The translations under genes and the position numbers were made by a program. Positions 28,658 to 38,239 of a stretch of 64,000 nt of DNA are shown here, piece by piece (position 1 is the stretch's first letter; each line of letters begins with the position of its first letter). The notes beneath the pieces were generated by a model. That model made no database searches and was not told the DNA's origin. It worked only from the letters and a program-made list of their open reading frames with translations. The stretch is from an uncultured Bacteroides sp. (GTDB lineage: Bacteria > Bacteroidota > Bacteroidia > Bacteroidales > Bacteroidaceae): assembly GCF_963676325.1 (NCBI RefSeq), contig NZ_OY781099.1, positions 2,232,001 through 2,296,000 on the forward strand. Direction: 5' to 3'.

Positions 28658-29158
28658 TTACGATTTTGAGACTGTCACTTCATCCAACAAACGATCGATC
28701 ATATCCATCTGTTCCTTGTCTTTCTTCAGACTGCCGCGAATCACTTTTTCAGCAATATCGACAGATAGAACTGCTATCTGACGTCGTACGTCACGGATAG
28801 CTTCATCCTTCTCAGCCTGTATCTGAAGTCTTACTTCGTCTAATTGTTTTTTAGCTTCCAGTTGTGCACTAACTTTTGCTTCGCTGATAATCTTTTCGCG
28901 AATTGCAGCTGCATCATTCAGGATTTTCACCTGTTCTTCACGAGCTTCAGCAAGCATAGCCTCTCCATCAGCCTTAATACCTGCCAACTGTTCGTTTGCG
29001 GTATTAGCAGCTTCCAGTGATTTATCAATAAATAGCTTTCGATCTTCCACCATCTTTGTAATGACAGGAAAACCAAACTTAGCCAGAATGATAAATACTA
29101 TTATGAAAGAGAGGAGCATCCAAAACAGAAGCCCAAATTCAGGTTGTAATAATGACAT
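28658..29158 (-). CDS. atpF: ATP synthase Fo, b subunit
   Basis: Peripheral stalk of Fo. Has 166 residues: one N-terminal membrane helix (about 8-28, FWMLLSFIIVFIILAKFGFP) and a long charged amphipathic helix from about 35 to 150. The start is 1 bp after the atpE stop. Confidence 0.96.
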   Translation of the reverse strand: MSLLQPEFGLLFWMLLSFIIVFIILAKFGFPVITKMVEDRKLFIDKSLEAANTANEQLAGIKADGEAMLAEAREEQVKILNDAAAIREKIISEAKVSAQLEAKKQLDEVRLQIQAEKDEAIRDVRRQIAVLSVDIAEKVIRGSLKKDKEQMDMIDRLLDEVTVSKS

Positions 29159-29159
29159 G

Positions 29160-29414
29160 TTATGATAAAGCTAAGAAACAAACAACAACAGCAAACAAGG
29201 CAACACCTTCAACCAAAGCTGCAATAATAATCATATTCATACGAATATCGCCAGCTGATTCTGGTTGGCGTGCAATAGCTTCCATTGCAGAACCACCAAT
29301 CTTACCGATACCAATACCTGCACCAACTGCTGCGATACCTGCACCAATTGCTGCACCTAATTTCCCTAATCCAATTCCAGCAACTGCTGCTTGTAATAAT
29401 ACTGTACCTAACAT
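29160..29414 (-). CDS. atpE: ATP synthase Fo, c subunit (proton type)
   Basis: Ring-forming rotor proteolipid, 84 residues with two membrane helices joined by the polar loop ARQPES. The ion-binding Glu lies in AALVEGVALF. The Na+-ligand residues known from Ilyobacter tartaricus c (Gln in helix 1, Ser-Thr after the Glu, and Tyr) are replaced here by Ile, Gly-Val and Phe, so proton coupling is inferred. The expanded glycine-rich helix 1 (GAGIAAVGAGIGIG) is normal. Confidence 0.96.
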   Translation of the reverse strand: MLGTVLLQAAVAGIGLGKLGAAIGAGIAAVGAGIGIGKIGGSAMEAIARQPESAGDIRMNMIIIAALVEGVALFAVVVCFLALS

Positions 29415-29467
29415 AATTTTTATTTTTTAATGGTTTATATTAATCTTATTATTGAAAATTCATTTAA

Positions 29468-30538
29468 TTATTTAACGTGATGAGGTTCTACTTTAGATAA
29501 TCCAATAAACACTGCAGAAAGCATGGTAAATACATACGCCTGGATGTATGCAACCAAAAGTTCAAGAATGTTCATAAAGATTCCAAAAAGTACAGATAAA
29601 ACTGTCATCGAACCATTCAGTGCAGGTCCCATCGCAGCGGTAATAAATACCAGACAAACAAGACTAAGAATAACGGAGTGTCCTGCCATCATATTTGCAA
29701 AAAGACGAATCATCAATGCAAATGGTTTTGTAATAATACCCACTACTTCAATTGGAATCATAATTGGCTTCAGAGCCATAGGCACATCGGGCCAGAATAT
29801 TTCTTTCCAGTATTCTTTTGTTCCGAAAATATTCACAGCAAGGAACGTACAACAAGCTAAAGTAAGTGTAATTGCAATGTTTCCTGTTACGTTTGCTCCT
29901 CCCGGGAATATTGGAATTAATCCCATTAAGTTATTGAAGAATATAAAGAAAAACACGGTAAGCAAATACGGAGCAAAACGCTCATAACCTTTCCCTATAC
30001 AAGTCTTTATGACATTATCATTAATGTCCATAATAAACATCTCCATAAATCCGGCAAATCCTTTCGGAGCCTGATTTGGATTTCTCTTTGCCCAACGAGC
30101 AACGCTTAGTATCATTATGCAAAGAAGAATACTATTAAGAATAATGGCAAAAGCTGTTTTAGTAATGGATAAGTCCAAAGGTCTGGTCTCTGCACCAGCA
30201 GCACTTTTTTCCACTATCTTATCTTTAAAGCTTCCTTCTTTGGCTATATAAAAGCCTTCGTGTTCGCCTGTAGGAGAATGATGGAACTCAGATGAAAGAA
30301 ATACATGCCACTGACCATTGCTTCCCATTACAATAACTGGCAATGGAATGGAAATGTGAGTTTCTCCCCATGTGGTGATGTGCCATTCATAAGAATCACC
30401 GATATGACCTAATACAATACCTGTTACATCTAACTTACCATTGCCTTCAGACTCTGCAGCAGAGGCCGACAACACAGGCATCAACATAAACAGTAATAGC
30501 CAGGTCAATTTTCTTATGTTATACTTTAAGCTTTTCAT
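29468..30538 (-). CDS. atpB: ATP synthase Fo, a subunit
   Basis: Stator channel subunit. Has 356 residues, long because of a signal peptide (cut near ASA) and about 100 extra periplasmic residues before the membrane part, as known for Bacteroidetes. The essential stator arginine is in MIRLFANMMAGHS. The start lies 20 bp inside the end of the preceding gene. Gap to atpE is 53 bp. Confidence 0.96.
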   Translation of the reverse strand: MKSLKYNIRKLTWLLLFMLMPVLSASAAESEGNGKLDVTGIVLGHIGDSYEWHITTWGETHISIPLPVIVMGSNGQWHVFLSSEFHHSPTGEHEGFYIAKEGSFKDKIVEKSAAGAETRPLDLSITKTAFAIILNSILLCIMILSVARWAKRNPNQAPKGFAGFMEMFIMDINDNVIKTCIGKGYERFAPYLLTVFFFIFFNNLMGLIPIFPGGANVTGNIAITLTLACCTFLAVNIFGTKEYWKEIFWPDVPMALKPIMIPIEVVGIITKPFALMIRLFANMMAGHSVILSLVCLVFITAAMGPALNGSMTVLSVLFGIFMNILELLVAYIQAYVFTMLSAVFIGLSKVEPHHVK

Positions 30539-30935
30539 TCGTCTTTTTTCTTTTTAAACTCTTTTCAAAATCAAAATAAAACTTTGATTCCAATATCAGA
30601 TAGGCCATATAGAAGAGTCCAATAGTAATCACAAATACTCTGTCATACTCGTCAATCAGCACTATGTACAATATCATAAGAATTACCGTAAAGATAATTT
30701 TTGATACCTTGATTATTAAATAGATATTCAATAACTTAATATTCGTTTCCTTATTAATTCTCCTGAGTACTTCCCCAAAGGCAAGTCCCATTCCGTAATA
30801 AAATAATGGTATACCTATATACCAGCCAAATATCTTTGTTGGGACTATATTATATACAATAATCCCGCCGATAAGGCTAAGTATACTCATTACTACGGTT
30901 AGTACTACAAGGAACTTTTTCCGTAATGCTTTCAT
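30519..30935 (-). CDS. AtpI-like four-helix membrane protein of the ATP synthase operon
   Basis: Has 138 residues with four predicted membrane helices (about 8-30, 37-55, 70-95, 98-117) and a basic tail KRKKTNEKLKV. The place between atpC and atpB and the helix count suggest the AtpI/assembly-factor role (c-ring assembly or magnesium handling), but sequence alone does not prove it. It overlaps atpB by 20 bp, so the two are probably coupled. Confidence 0.75.
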   Translation of the reverse strand: MKALRKKFLVVLTVVMSILSLIGGIIVYNIVPTKIFGWYIGIPLFYYGMGLAFGEVLRRINKETNIKLLNIYLIIKVSKIIFTVILMILYIVLIDEYDRVFVITIGLFYMAYLILESKFYFDFEKSLKRKKTNEKLKV

Positions 30936-30969
30936 GAATTTCGAGATTTAGATTTAAGTTTGTGATTTT

Positions 30970-31209
30970 CTATTTTTCTACGCAAACAGTCACAATGTTC
31001 TGTTTGACTTCTATAAAGCCTCCTTTTATTGACAGTTCCACTTCTTCCCCTTCATAAGGTTTAATCCTTATGATTCCTTCGTTTAAGGAAGAAATTAACG
31101 GGGCATGATCCTGTAGCACAGTAAACCTTCCAAGCGAGCCCGGTAAGGTTACTACATCTACATCTCCATTGTATAGAGACCGTTCAGGTGATAATATTTC
31201 TAATTTCAT
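30970..31209 (-). CDS. atpC: ATP synthase F1, epsilon subunit (short, beta-domain only)
   Basis: Has 79 residues covering only the N-terminal beta-sandwich: LEILSPERSLYNGDVDVVTLPGSLG and DHAPLISSLNEGIIRI. Epsilon of most bacteria has about 135 residues; the C-terminal helical hairpin that brakes ATP hydrolysis is absent. It can still couple gamma to the c ring. It follows atpD by 36 bp. Confidence 0.95.
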   Translation of the reverse strand: MKLEILSPERSLYNGDVDVVTLPGSLGRFTVLQDHAPLISSLNEGIIRIKPYEGEEVELSIKGGFIEVKQNIVTVCVEK

Positions 31210-31245
31210 ATTTTAATATGCTAGTCTGCAGACCTAAGCCAATAA

Positions 31246-32763
31246 TTACTTAGCCTGATCCAACAGTTTTTTACCCTTTTCAATGGCTTCTTCAATTGTA
31301 CCTACATTCAGGAAAGCTGATTCTGGGAGGTAATCAACGTCACCATCCATAATCATATTGAATCCCTTAATTGTATCTTCAATAGAAACTATTACCCCTT
31401 TAACACCGGTAAACTGTTCAGCCACTGTAAATGGTTGAGACAAGAAACGCTGTACACGACGGGCACGGTTTACTGTCAAACGGTCTTCGTCTGACAACTC
31501 TTCCATACCAAGGATTGCAATAATATCCTGAAGTTCTTTGTTACGTTGAAGAATCTGTTTTACTCGTTGAGCTGTATCATAGTGTTCCTGACCAACTACA
31601 AGCGGATCAAGAATACGAGAAGTAGATTCCAATGGATCTACAGCCGGATAAATACCAAGCTCAGTAATCTTACGGCTAAGTACGGTAGTTGCATCCAAGT
31701 GAGAGAAAGTTGTTGCCGGAGCAGGGTCTGTCAAGTCATCAGCAGGCACATAAACAGCCTGAACAGAAGTGATAGAACCATTTTTCGTAGAAGTAATACG
31801 TTCCTGCATAACACCCATTTCTGTAGCCAGTGTAGGTTGGTATCCTACAGCAGAAGGCATACGTCCCAACAAAGCTGATACTTCAGAACCAGCCTGAGTA
31901 AAACGGAAAATATTATCGATAAATAACAATATATCTTTTTGAACTCCGTCAGCAGCACCAGAATCACGGAAAGACTCAGCAACCGTTAATCCGGAAAGAG
32001 CTACAGAAGCACGTGCACCCGGAGGTTCGTTCATCTGACCATAAACCAATGTAGCCTGTGACTTGGCCATTTCTTCAGGATCTACTAAAGATAAATCCCA
32101 GTTTCCCTGAGCCATTGATTCTTTAAACTTTTCACCATAGCGAATAACACCAGACTCAATCATTTCACGAAGCAAGTCATTACCTTCACGGGTACGTTCT
32201 CCAACACCGGCAAATACAGAGAAACCATTTCCTTTCTTTGCAATGTTATTGATCAGCTCCATAATCAACACTGTTTTACCTACACCGGCACCACCGAACA
32301 ATCCGATTTTACCACCTTTAGCGTAAGGTTCCAATAGGTCAATGACCTTAATACCTGTGAATAATACTTCTCTGGAAGTTGTCAATTCATCAAATCTAGG
32401 AGGTTCACGATGAATAGGATAAGAGCCAGTCATGTTTAGTTTTTCCATACCATCAACAGCTTCTCCAATAACATTCATCAAGCGTCCTTTTACCTGATCT
32501 CCTACAGGCATTGTAATTGGTGATCCCAAAGAAACTGCTTCCAGCCCTCTCTGTAATCCGTCTGTACTATCCATCGCAACTGAACGAACCGTATTTTCAC
32601 CAATATGTTGTTGAACTTCAACAATAAGCGTTTTACCATTGGAACGCTTAATTTCCATAGCATCGTGAATGCTTGGCAACTGTATCTTTTCACCCGTACT
32701 CTCAAAGAACACATCCACTACCGGACCGATTACTTGTGAGATATGCCCTACAATTTGTGACAT
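31246..32763 (-). CDS. atpD: ATP synthase F1, beta subunit
   Basis: Catalytic subunit of F1. Has 505 residues; Walker A GGAGVGKTVLIMEL, catalytic Glu in GERTREGNDL, Walker B DILLFIDNIFRF and ALLGRMPSAVGYQPTL are intact. It is first in the operon, behind a good Bacteroides promoter. Confidence 0.98.
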   Translation of the reverse strand: MSQIVGHISQVIGPVVDVFFESTGEKIQLPSIHDAMEIKRSNGKTLIVEVQQHIGENTVRSVAMDSTDGLQRGLEAVSLGSPITMPVGDQVKGRLMNVIGEAVDGMEKLNMTGSYPIHREPPRFDELTTSREVLFTGIKVIDLLEPYAKGGKIGLFGGAGVGKTVLIMELINNIAKKGNGFSVFAGVGERTREGNDLLREMIESGVIRYGEKFKESMAQGNWDLSLVDPEEMAKSQATLVYGQMNEPPGARASVALSGLTVAESFRDSGAADGVQKDILLFIDNIFRFTQAGSEVSALLGRMPSAVGYQPTLATEMGVMQERITSTKNGSITSVQAVYVPADDLTDPAPATTFSHLDATTVLSRKITELGIYPAVDPLESTSRILDPLVVGQEHYDTAQRVKQILQRNKELQDIIAILGMEELSDEDRLTVNRARRVQRFLSQPFTVAEQFTGVKGVIVSIEDTIKGFNMIMDGDVDYLPESAFLNVGTIEEAIEKGKKLLDQAK

Positions 32764-32822
32764 AAGCTATTGTTTTATATTTTAGTTATTTTTCTCTGTT
32801 ACAAGCTAGAATTAGCGATTCA

Positions 32823-32852
32823 CAAAGATAAGAACAAAATGCATCCCGCAAA
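32823..32852 (-). promoter_or_regulatory. Promoter of the ATP synthase operon
   Basis: On the minus strand TTTG (32852-32849) and TATCTTTG (32830-32823) are separated by 18 bp, both exact matches to the -33 and -7 elements. The leader to atpD is about 55 bp. Confidence 0.7.
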
Positions 32853-32959
32853 TTCTTTTAGAGAATTTTTAATTCATGAAACACTATTTAAACGTTAAAT
32901 TTTCGGGCATAAAACTGTTAAAAAACAGAATATCAAAGTATTAATTCATCAAATCAGAA

Positions 32960-33007
32960 AAAAGAAAGCAGCTATTAATGATTACTAAAATCAAAAAATA
33001 GCTGCTT
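32960..33007 (-). terminator. Terminator of the padR-pspC operon
   Basis: AAGCAGCTATT (32966-32976) and AATAGCTGCTT (32997-33007) are perfect 11-bp arms, 70 bp after the pspC stop; a T-rich run follows on the minus strand. Nothing else is seen between 32853 and 33077. Confidence 0.8.
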
Positions 33008-33077
33008 AATTAACTCAAAAAAAACTATTATCTACTACTTATTCATATATCTATTACGCATTATCGCACGTATTTTT

Positions 33078-34184
33078 CTAGCATCCTACAATATGAACCG
33101 AGCCATGATCAATCCAGTATGGGAATGTTATAGTGGGGAATAAAATGGCTGAAGCAACAAGGCTGATTACCCACAGGATAATTAATGTAAGCTTTACGCT
33201 TCCAGACATTGGTTTCCAATCAAGAAGATGGCTGAATATAGAATAAACTATTCCTGCCAATGGAATGCCTATCAGAGCTATGCCTGTTACACAAACTAAT
33301 ATTGCGCTGGCAGGTGACGAAACCGCCAATCCCCAATCCATTAAAGGAAACCAATGAATTAAAGCTGCTCCACCGCCAAAAAGAACTCCGATTGCAGCAA
33401 CTATCAAGGCAAAGAAAACAATTGCCAACACAAACAATACCGGACATAGAACAATAGCAAGCAGTACCAGAATTACTTTAATGAATACTCCCACTATTTG
33501 TACGAATGCATCGCCAAACTTCTGTATTGCCGTACGTGGCTTTCCAGAGTTCACATAATCGTTTACTCCATCGGCCACCTTTTCAAAACCACTTGTCACA
33601 GTCTTGCCTATATTCTCAACCGTTACCTTTTCTCCGCGCATAGACAATTTTTCGGTAGCTGTATATGCTTCAGGAACAACAATCCAGCAAACAATATAGA
33701 CAGGTATAATAAATCCAACGCCAAAGAATGCAAGAACAAAGATGAGCAGTCTAACCAAAGTTGGGTCCCATCCCATATATGCAGCAAGTCCTGATGCTAC
33801 ACCGCCAAGAATCTTATCATCCGGATTGCGGTAAAAGCGACGATGAGCCTGATCGCTCTCTTTATTACTATATGGTTCCTGACGAGTTTCATTGCTGGTT
33901 TTCTCTTCATCCTTTATATCTTCATCTGAAAGTTCCTCGGGTTTTCCCATGCGTTTGATAACCTCTTCCACATAATCAATAGATATCACCTGAAATCCGG
34001 CATTTACCTTTTCCGTAAATAGTTCCGAGATTCTGAGTTCCATATCTTTCACAATCTCATCAGCTCCCACCTCTTTGCGGAAATGCATCTTAAGGTTAGC
34101 AAGATATTTGTCAAGCAAATGGTACGCGTCTTCATCAATATGGAAAACCGTGCCTCCTAAATTCACAGTCAGTGTTTTTTTCAT
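33078..34184 (-). CDS. PspC-domain membrane protein
   Basis: Has 368 residues. Residues 1-95 are a soluble charged region; the PspC domain (about 115-175) reads RFYRNPDDKILGGVASGLAAYMGWDPTLVRL followed by membrane helices; further helices run to the C-terminus. PspC domains sense or respond to envelope stress. The start overlaps the padR stop by 4 bp (ATGA), so the PadR regulator and this protein form a two-gene unit, a pairing common in Bacteroidetes. Confidence 0.92.
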   Translation of the reverse strand: MKKTLTVNLGGTVFHIDEDAYHLLDKYLANLKMHFRKEVGADEIVKDMELRISELFTEKVNAGFQVISIDYVEEVIKRMGKPEELSDEDIKDEEKTSNETRQEPYSNKESDQAHRRFYRNPDDKILGGVASGLAAYMGWDPTLVRLLIFVLAFFGVGFIIPVYIVCWIVVPEAYTATEKLSMRGEKVTVENIGKTVTSGFEKVADGVNDYVNSGKPRTAIQKFGDAFVQIVGVFIKVILVLLAIVLCPVLFVLAIVFFALIVAAIGVLFGGGAALIHWFPLMDWGLAVSSPASAILVCVTGIALIGIPLAGIVYSIFSHLLDWKPMSGSVKLTLIILWVISLVASAILFPTITFPYWIDHGSVHIVGC

Positions 34185-34522
34185 TTTATAATCAATTCAT
34201 TAGTTGCAATATGATTTACAGTTTCATTCAGTTCTCTCCAGGACAATTCCAGTTCGCCCAGGAATACTTCTCCTTTAGGTGTTAGCTTATAATATTTCCG
34301 GGGAGGACCTTGTGTTGACTCTACCCATTCATATTCCAGCAGATCATCGTTCTTCAGTCGTGTGAGTAACGGATAAAGTGTACCTTCCACAACTATCAGC
34401 CTGGCTTCCTTGAGTTTCTGAATGATATCAGAAGCATAAGAAGGCTTTTTATGCACCAATAACAGAATGCAATATTCAAGCATTCCTTTGCGCATTTGTG
34501 ATTTAACATTGTCTACGTTCAT
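34181..34522 (-). CDS. PadR-family transcriptional regulator
   Basis: Has 113 residues with the PadR winged helix: KGMLEYCILLLVHKKPSYASD, LIVVEGTLYPLLTRLKNDDLLEY and the wing GPPRKYYKLTPKGE. It probably autoregulates its operon through the inverted repeat just upstream. Confidence 0.93.
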   Translation of the reverse strand: MNVDNVKSQMRKGMLEYCILLLVHKKPSYASDIIQKLKEARLIVVEGTLYPLLTRLKNDDLLEYEWVESTQGPPRKYYKLTPKGEVFLGELELSWRELNETVNHIATNELIIK

Positions 34523-34544
34523 ACTCTTTTTTTATTTGACAGTA

Positions 34545-34586
34545 CAAATATATGTATAACCTAAGTACTTTGTTATGCATAGTACT
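34545..34586 (-). promoter_or_regulatory. padR promoter and candidate operator
   Basis: The minus-strand -7 box TATATTTG lies at 34545-34552. Next to it ATGTATAAC (34552-34560) and GTTATGCAT (34572-34580) form an 8-of-9 inverted repeat with an 11-bp spacer, and AGTACT occurs at 34564 and 34581. The position suits a PadR operator blocking its own promoter. Confidence 0.5.
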
Positions 34587-34679
34587 ATAAATTATAGAAT
34601 ATTAACGGTTTATGATTTATAAATCACAAGATATCTGTATATAAAGATAGCTATTTATAAATATCATCATCAAAGAATA

Positions 34680-34747
34680 TCAAAAAAAATAACAAGAGAG
34701 TGTTATAATCAGAATTTAGTCTGGTATTATAATACCCTCTTGTTATT
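34680..34747 (-). terminator. Terminator of the GH3 gene
   Basis: Two 22-bp arms (34688-34709 and 34726-34747, ends AATAACAAGAG and CTCTTGTTATT) pair with two mismatches; an eight-base T-run follows on the minus strand. Confidence 0.9.
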
Positions 34748-34764
34748 ATTTTCTTAAAGGTTGA

Positions 34765-37062
34765 TTATTTAACCCAAAAACTTTGCTTTAACAATACAGT
34801 ATCGTCGGAGGATGCACCCACCATTACAATAAATTCTCCTGGTTCTACCTGCCAGTTCATTTTCTTATCATAAAAAGCCAGTTTATCAGGGGTAATGGTA
34901 AAATTCACCACTTTACTCTCTCCAGCTTTCAATGTAATGCGGGCAAAATCCTTGAGTTCCTTCACAGGGCGGGTAACGCAACTAAACTTGTCGCGAATAT
35001 AAAGCTGAGCAATCTCCACTCCATCGCGATCTCCGGTATTGGTAATCTTAACGCTGACATTCACATTACCATCTTTACCTATTTTTGTTTTATCTAGTTT
35101 CAAATCATCATACTTGTAAGTAGTGTATGAAAGTCCATACCCAAAGGGATAAAGCGGAGTACTGGGTTTCACTGCGTATGGATGAAAATACTGAGAGGGT
35201 TTATGATTATAAATCATTTGTAATTGTCCCACACTGCGAGGGACAGTAACCGGAAGTTTAGCAGACGGATTCACCTTTCCGTAAAGTATTTCAGCTACAG
35301 CCTGACCACCATACATTCCCGGTTCCCAAGCTTCAACTATAGCAGGAAGATGTTCCGCCGCCCATTCCACACCCAGCTGACGACCATTCACCAGAATCAG
35401 GATTGTTGGTTTACCAGACGCAGCCACTTTTTTAATCAGTTCGTTCTGCAATCCGACCAAGTCAATATCCGAGCGGTCAATATCCTCACCGTCGGTACGA
35501 GACTCCCAGCGAAAACGCATCATATATTCACCAGCTACAACTATATTCAGATCGGCATCCTTTGCTTTTTCTGCAGCTTCGTTAACCTTTGACTGATCCA
35601 TATTACGAGGATCCCATCCCTGATCCACAAAATCAAAATTTGTCAGTGGAGCTATCATTTTTAATCCCTGAAGGATCGTTATTACATTTTCTTCTTTCTG
35701 AACAACACTCCAGTCGCCCAGAATATTCATATCATTGGCATTGATACCTGTAACCAATCCTTTTTTATACTTATCCTGCGAAAGTGGAAGTACTCCATCA
35801 TTCTTCAATAGTACAATGCCATTGCGTGCAGCTTCCAGTGCAGTAGCTCGATGCTCATTGCACAAGCGAATTTTCAAACTCTGATCCTCATCAGCAAAAG
35901 GTTGTTCAAACAATCCTAAACGAAACTTTATATCCAGAATGCGGCGGACAGATTCGTCTATGCGAGATTCTGAGATACGTCCTTCTTTCACCAGATCAAC
36001 CACATATTCATTCCAGTGATTACCATGCATGTGCATATCCATGCCAGCCATAATACTTTGGTAGAAAGCTTCTTTTATGTCATCAGCAGTAGCATGCAAA
36101 TCACTCATGTGTTCAATATCCATCCAATCGCTAACCACAAATCCAGGAAACATCCATTCTTTCCGAAGAATATCTTGCATCAGCCATTCATTACTATGGC
36201 AAGGAATACCGTTCAGTTCATTTTGTGCTATCATTAAAGACATTGCACCAGCCTTAACACCTTCTTTAAAAGGTGGGAAGAACACTTCCCGAAGTGTCCT
36301 TTCGGACAAATCAGCAGGAGCACCATTAGTTCCATTTATAGGTTCGCTACCACCAACAAAATGTTTAATACAAGCTAATACATCATTCTCACTATTTAGT
36401 TTTCCCTGATACCCCTTTATCGTTTGAATCCCCATTAAAGAAACCAGATAAGGATCTTCCCCGAAAGTTTCACCCACCCTTCCCCAACGCGGATCTCGGG
36501 CAACTTCCAGATTCGGGTTAAATGTCCAGTGCATATTCATGGCACGCATCTCCTTTGCCGTCTGACGGGCAATCTTATAAGCCATATCCAAATCGAAAGA
36601 AGAAGCCAGACCTATGTTTGTGGGATAAACCGTATTATCGGGTGCATTTGCATTTCCATGAATGGCATCAATACCAAAAATAATGGGAATTTGCAATCTG
36701 CTTTTCATCACCAACGATTGCAGGTAATTAGCTTCTTTCAGAGTCTGTACGTGCAGATAAGAGCCAATTTTACCATCCTCGGTCCATTTCACAATATCCT
36801 CTATAGTAATTCCAGGATATAAAGCATTGGTTGAATTATTTTTCAATTGCTCTGCTGTCAGCCAAGGCTTAGTAGTCTTAAGATATTCAAAACCTACAAA
36901 CAGATTCATCTGTCCCACCTTTTCCTCCAGAGTCATTCGTTGGAGCAAGTCCTCCACTCTATCCTTCACCGGAGCCTCGGGATCCTTATAAGTTTCTCTC
37001 TTATTTCTATTAGAGAAAGAACAACTTAAAACTAACATTATAGCTAATAGTATCTTTTTCAT
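34765..37062 (-). CDS. Glycoside hydrolase family 3 beta-glucosidase, lipoprotein
   Basis: Has 765 residues from MKKILLAIMLVLSCSFSN with lipobox LVLSC; 14 upstream in-frame residues are rejected. The GH3 N-terminal barrel has PRWGRVGETFGEDPYLV and the nucleophile motif GFVVSDWMDIEHM; the alpha/beta sandwich follows (about 410-620) and a fibronectin-III-like domain ends the protein. It probably cleaves terminal beta-glucosides or related oligosaccharides in the periplasm. Upstream, on the same strand, is an esterase gene 80 bp away. Confidence 0.94.
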   Translation of the reverse strand: MKKILLAIMLVLSCSFSNRNKRETYKDPEAPVKDRVEDLLQRMTLEEKVGQMNLFVGFEYLKTTKPWLTAEQLKNNSTNALYPGITIEDIVKWTEDGKIGSYLHVQTLKEANYLQSLVMKSRLQIPIIFGIDAIHGNANAPDNTVYPTNIGLASSFDLDMAYKIARQTAKEMRAMNMHWTFNPNLEVARDPRWGRVGETFGEDPYLVSLMGIQTIKGYQGKLNSENDVLACIKHFVGGSEPINGTNGAPADLSERTLREVFFPPFKEGVKAGAMSLMIAQNELNGIPCHSNEWLMQDILRKEWMFPGFVVSDWMDIEHMSDLHATADDIKEAFYQSIMAGMDMHMHGNHWNEYVVDLVKEGRISESRIDESVRRILDIKFRLGLFEQPFADEDQSLKIRLCNEHRATALEAARNGIVLLKNDGVLPLSQDKYKKGLVTGINANDMNILGDWSVVQKEENVITILQGLKMIAPLTNFDFVDQGWDPRNMDQSKVNEAAEKAKDADLNIVVAGEYMMRFRWESRTDGEDIDRSDIDLVGLQNELIKKVAASGKPTILILVNGRQLGVEWAAEHLPAIVEAWEPGMYGGQAVAEILYGKVNPSAKLPVTVPRSVGQLQMIYNHKPSQYFHPYAVKPSTPLYPFGYGLSYTTYKYDDLKLDKTKIGKDGNVNVSVKITNTGDRDGVEIAQLYIRDKFSCVTRPVKELKDFARITLKAGESKVVNFTITPDKLAFYDKKMNWQVEPGEFIVMVGASSDDTVLLKQSFWVK

Positions 37063-37142
37063 AATAGCAATAGATAACAAACAATGTTTATGTTTATAAT
37101 TCAACCATTACTTTAATATTTTCTGCATATCTGGACAATAAA

Positions 37143-38186
37143 CTATTTTAAAACCTTTATTTCAATTTGGTTATTATTACGATAAGGATTAGTTCCATCA
37201 GGCCATAAAATCTTATCAACGAAATTCAGATTATCCATTACATTTTCCCATGTTTTAATTGCTGCGTCACCATGTCCTAAAGTCTCAAAGGATTTAAGTG
37301 TTGCACGACCGGGACCGCAATAACGGGTTACTTCACTACGCATCTGAACTGACTGAACATAAGGAACTATCTGATCATTTGTTCCATGAACAAGAAGAAT
37401 TGGAGGATAATTCCTCGTCACCAGGCGAAGAGGACTTGCTTTATCGGCTTTCTCTTTGTTTTCGGCCAATTGGGTATCAAATCCCATTTCCTTATTTGCC
37501 GGTTCTTTTACGTTCGGGAAGTTTGTCATATCTGACACACCATACCAGGAAACTACTCCCTGAACCTCAGAAGAGATAGTATCATTACCCATCGTTAAAT
37601 CCTCATACTCGGGTTTGCCGTTAGTAGCACCAAGCATTTCAACGATATGTCCGCCAGTCGAATTTCCCCAGACTACAATCTTTGAAGCATCTAATTTATA
37701 TTTTTCAGCATTGGCACGAATAAACCTAACAGCTGCTTTTGCATCATATAGAGGAGCAGGCCATACAGCTTCACCAGACAATCGGTAATTTACACTCACA
37801 ATTGCATATCCCTGAGTTGTACTATACAGAATTGGAGATATCATTTCCGATTCTTTTGAACCAAAAGCCCATCCACCGCCATGAAATACCATTATTACTT
37901 TATAAGGTGCATCTCCTACAGAAGGATAAATAATGTTCAGACGCTGAGCCTGATTTCCTGTTCCGGCATAAGCAAGATCTAGTTCTACAGCCTTGAATTG
38001 AGTCATATCAATCTGTCTATCCAGACTCTTGTTTACTGCAAACTCGCCCAATCCTGGCATTTCAACTTTGGGTTTAGCTATTAAATAAGTCTCTGCATAC
38101 ACACTTTTTTTAGTAGCGCAACTAACCATCACAAAGGAAACACATACTGACAGAATCACTTTGTACCAAATATTCATACTTTTCAT
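37143..38186 (-). CDS. Alpha/beta hydrolase (esterase/lipase-like), lipoprotein
   Basis: Has 347 residues from MKSMNIWYKV (or three codons later); lipobox FVMVSC. Earlier reading gives a non-ATG start and no signal. The oxyanion motif HGGGWAFGS, nucleophile elbow VVWGNSTGG (GxSxG), acid in HGTNDQIVPY and late His in LGHGDAA form a complete hormone-sensitive-lipase/carbohydrate-esterase type set. Its place before the GH3 gene suggests deacylation of a plant oligosaccharide; this is inference. Confidence 0.88.
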   Translation of the reverse strand: MKSMNIWYKVILSVCVSFVMVSCATKKSVYAETYLIAKPKVEMPGLGEFAVNKSLDRQIDMTQFKAVELDLAYAGTGNQAQRLNIIYPSVGDAPYKVIMVFHGGGWAFGSKESEMISPILYSTTQGYAIVSVNYRLSGEAVWPAPLYDAKAAVRFIRANAEKYKLDASKIVVWGNSTGGHIVEMLGATNGKPEYEDLTMGNDTISSEVQGVVSWYGVSDMTNFPNVKEPANKEMGFDTQLAENKEKADKASPLRLVTRNYPPILLVHGTNDQIVPYVQSVQMRSEVTRYCGPGRATLKSFETLGHGDAAIKTWENVMDNLNFVDKILWPDGTNPYRNNNQIEIKVLK

Positions 38187-38239
38187 ACTTCTAAACTTTA
38201 AAGTTAAATAGCTCTTCTTCAAATATATTAAAAATATTA

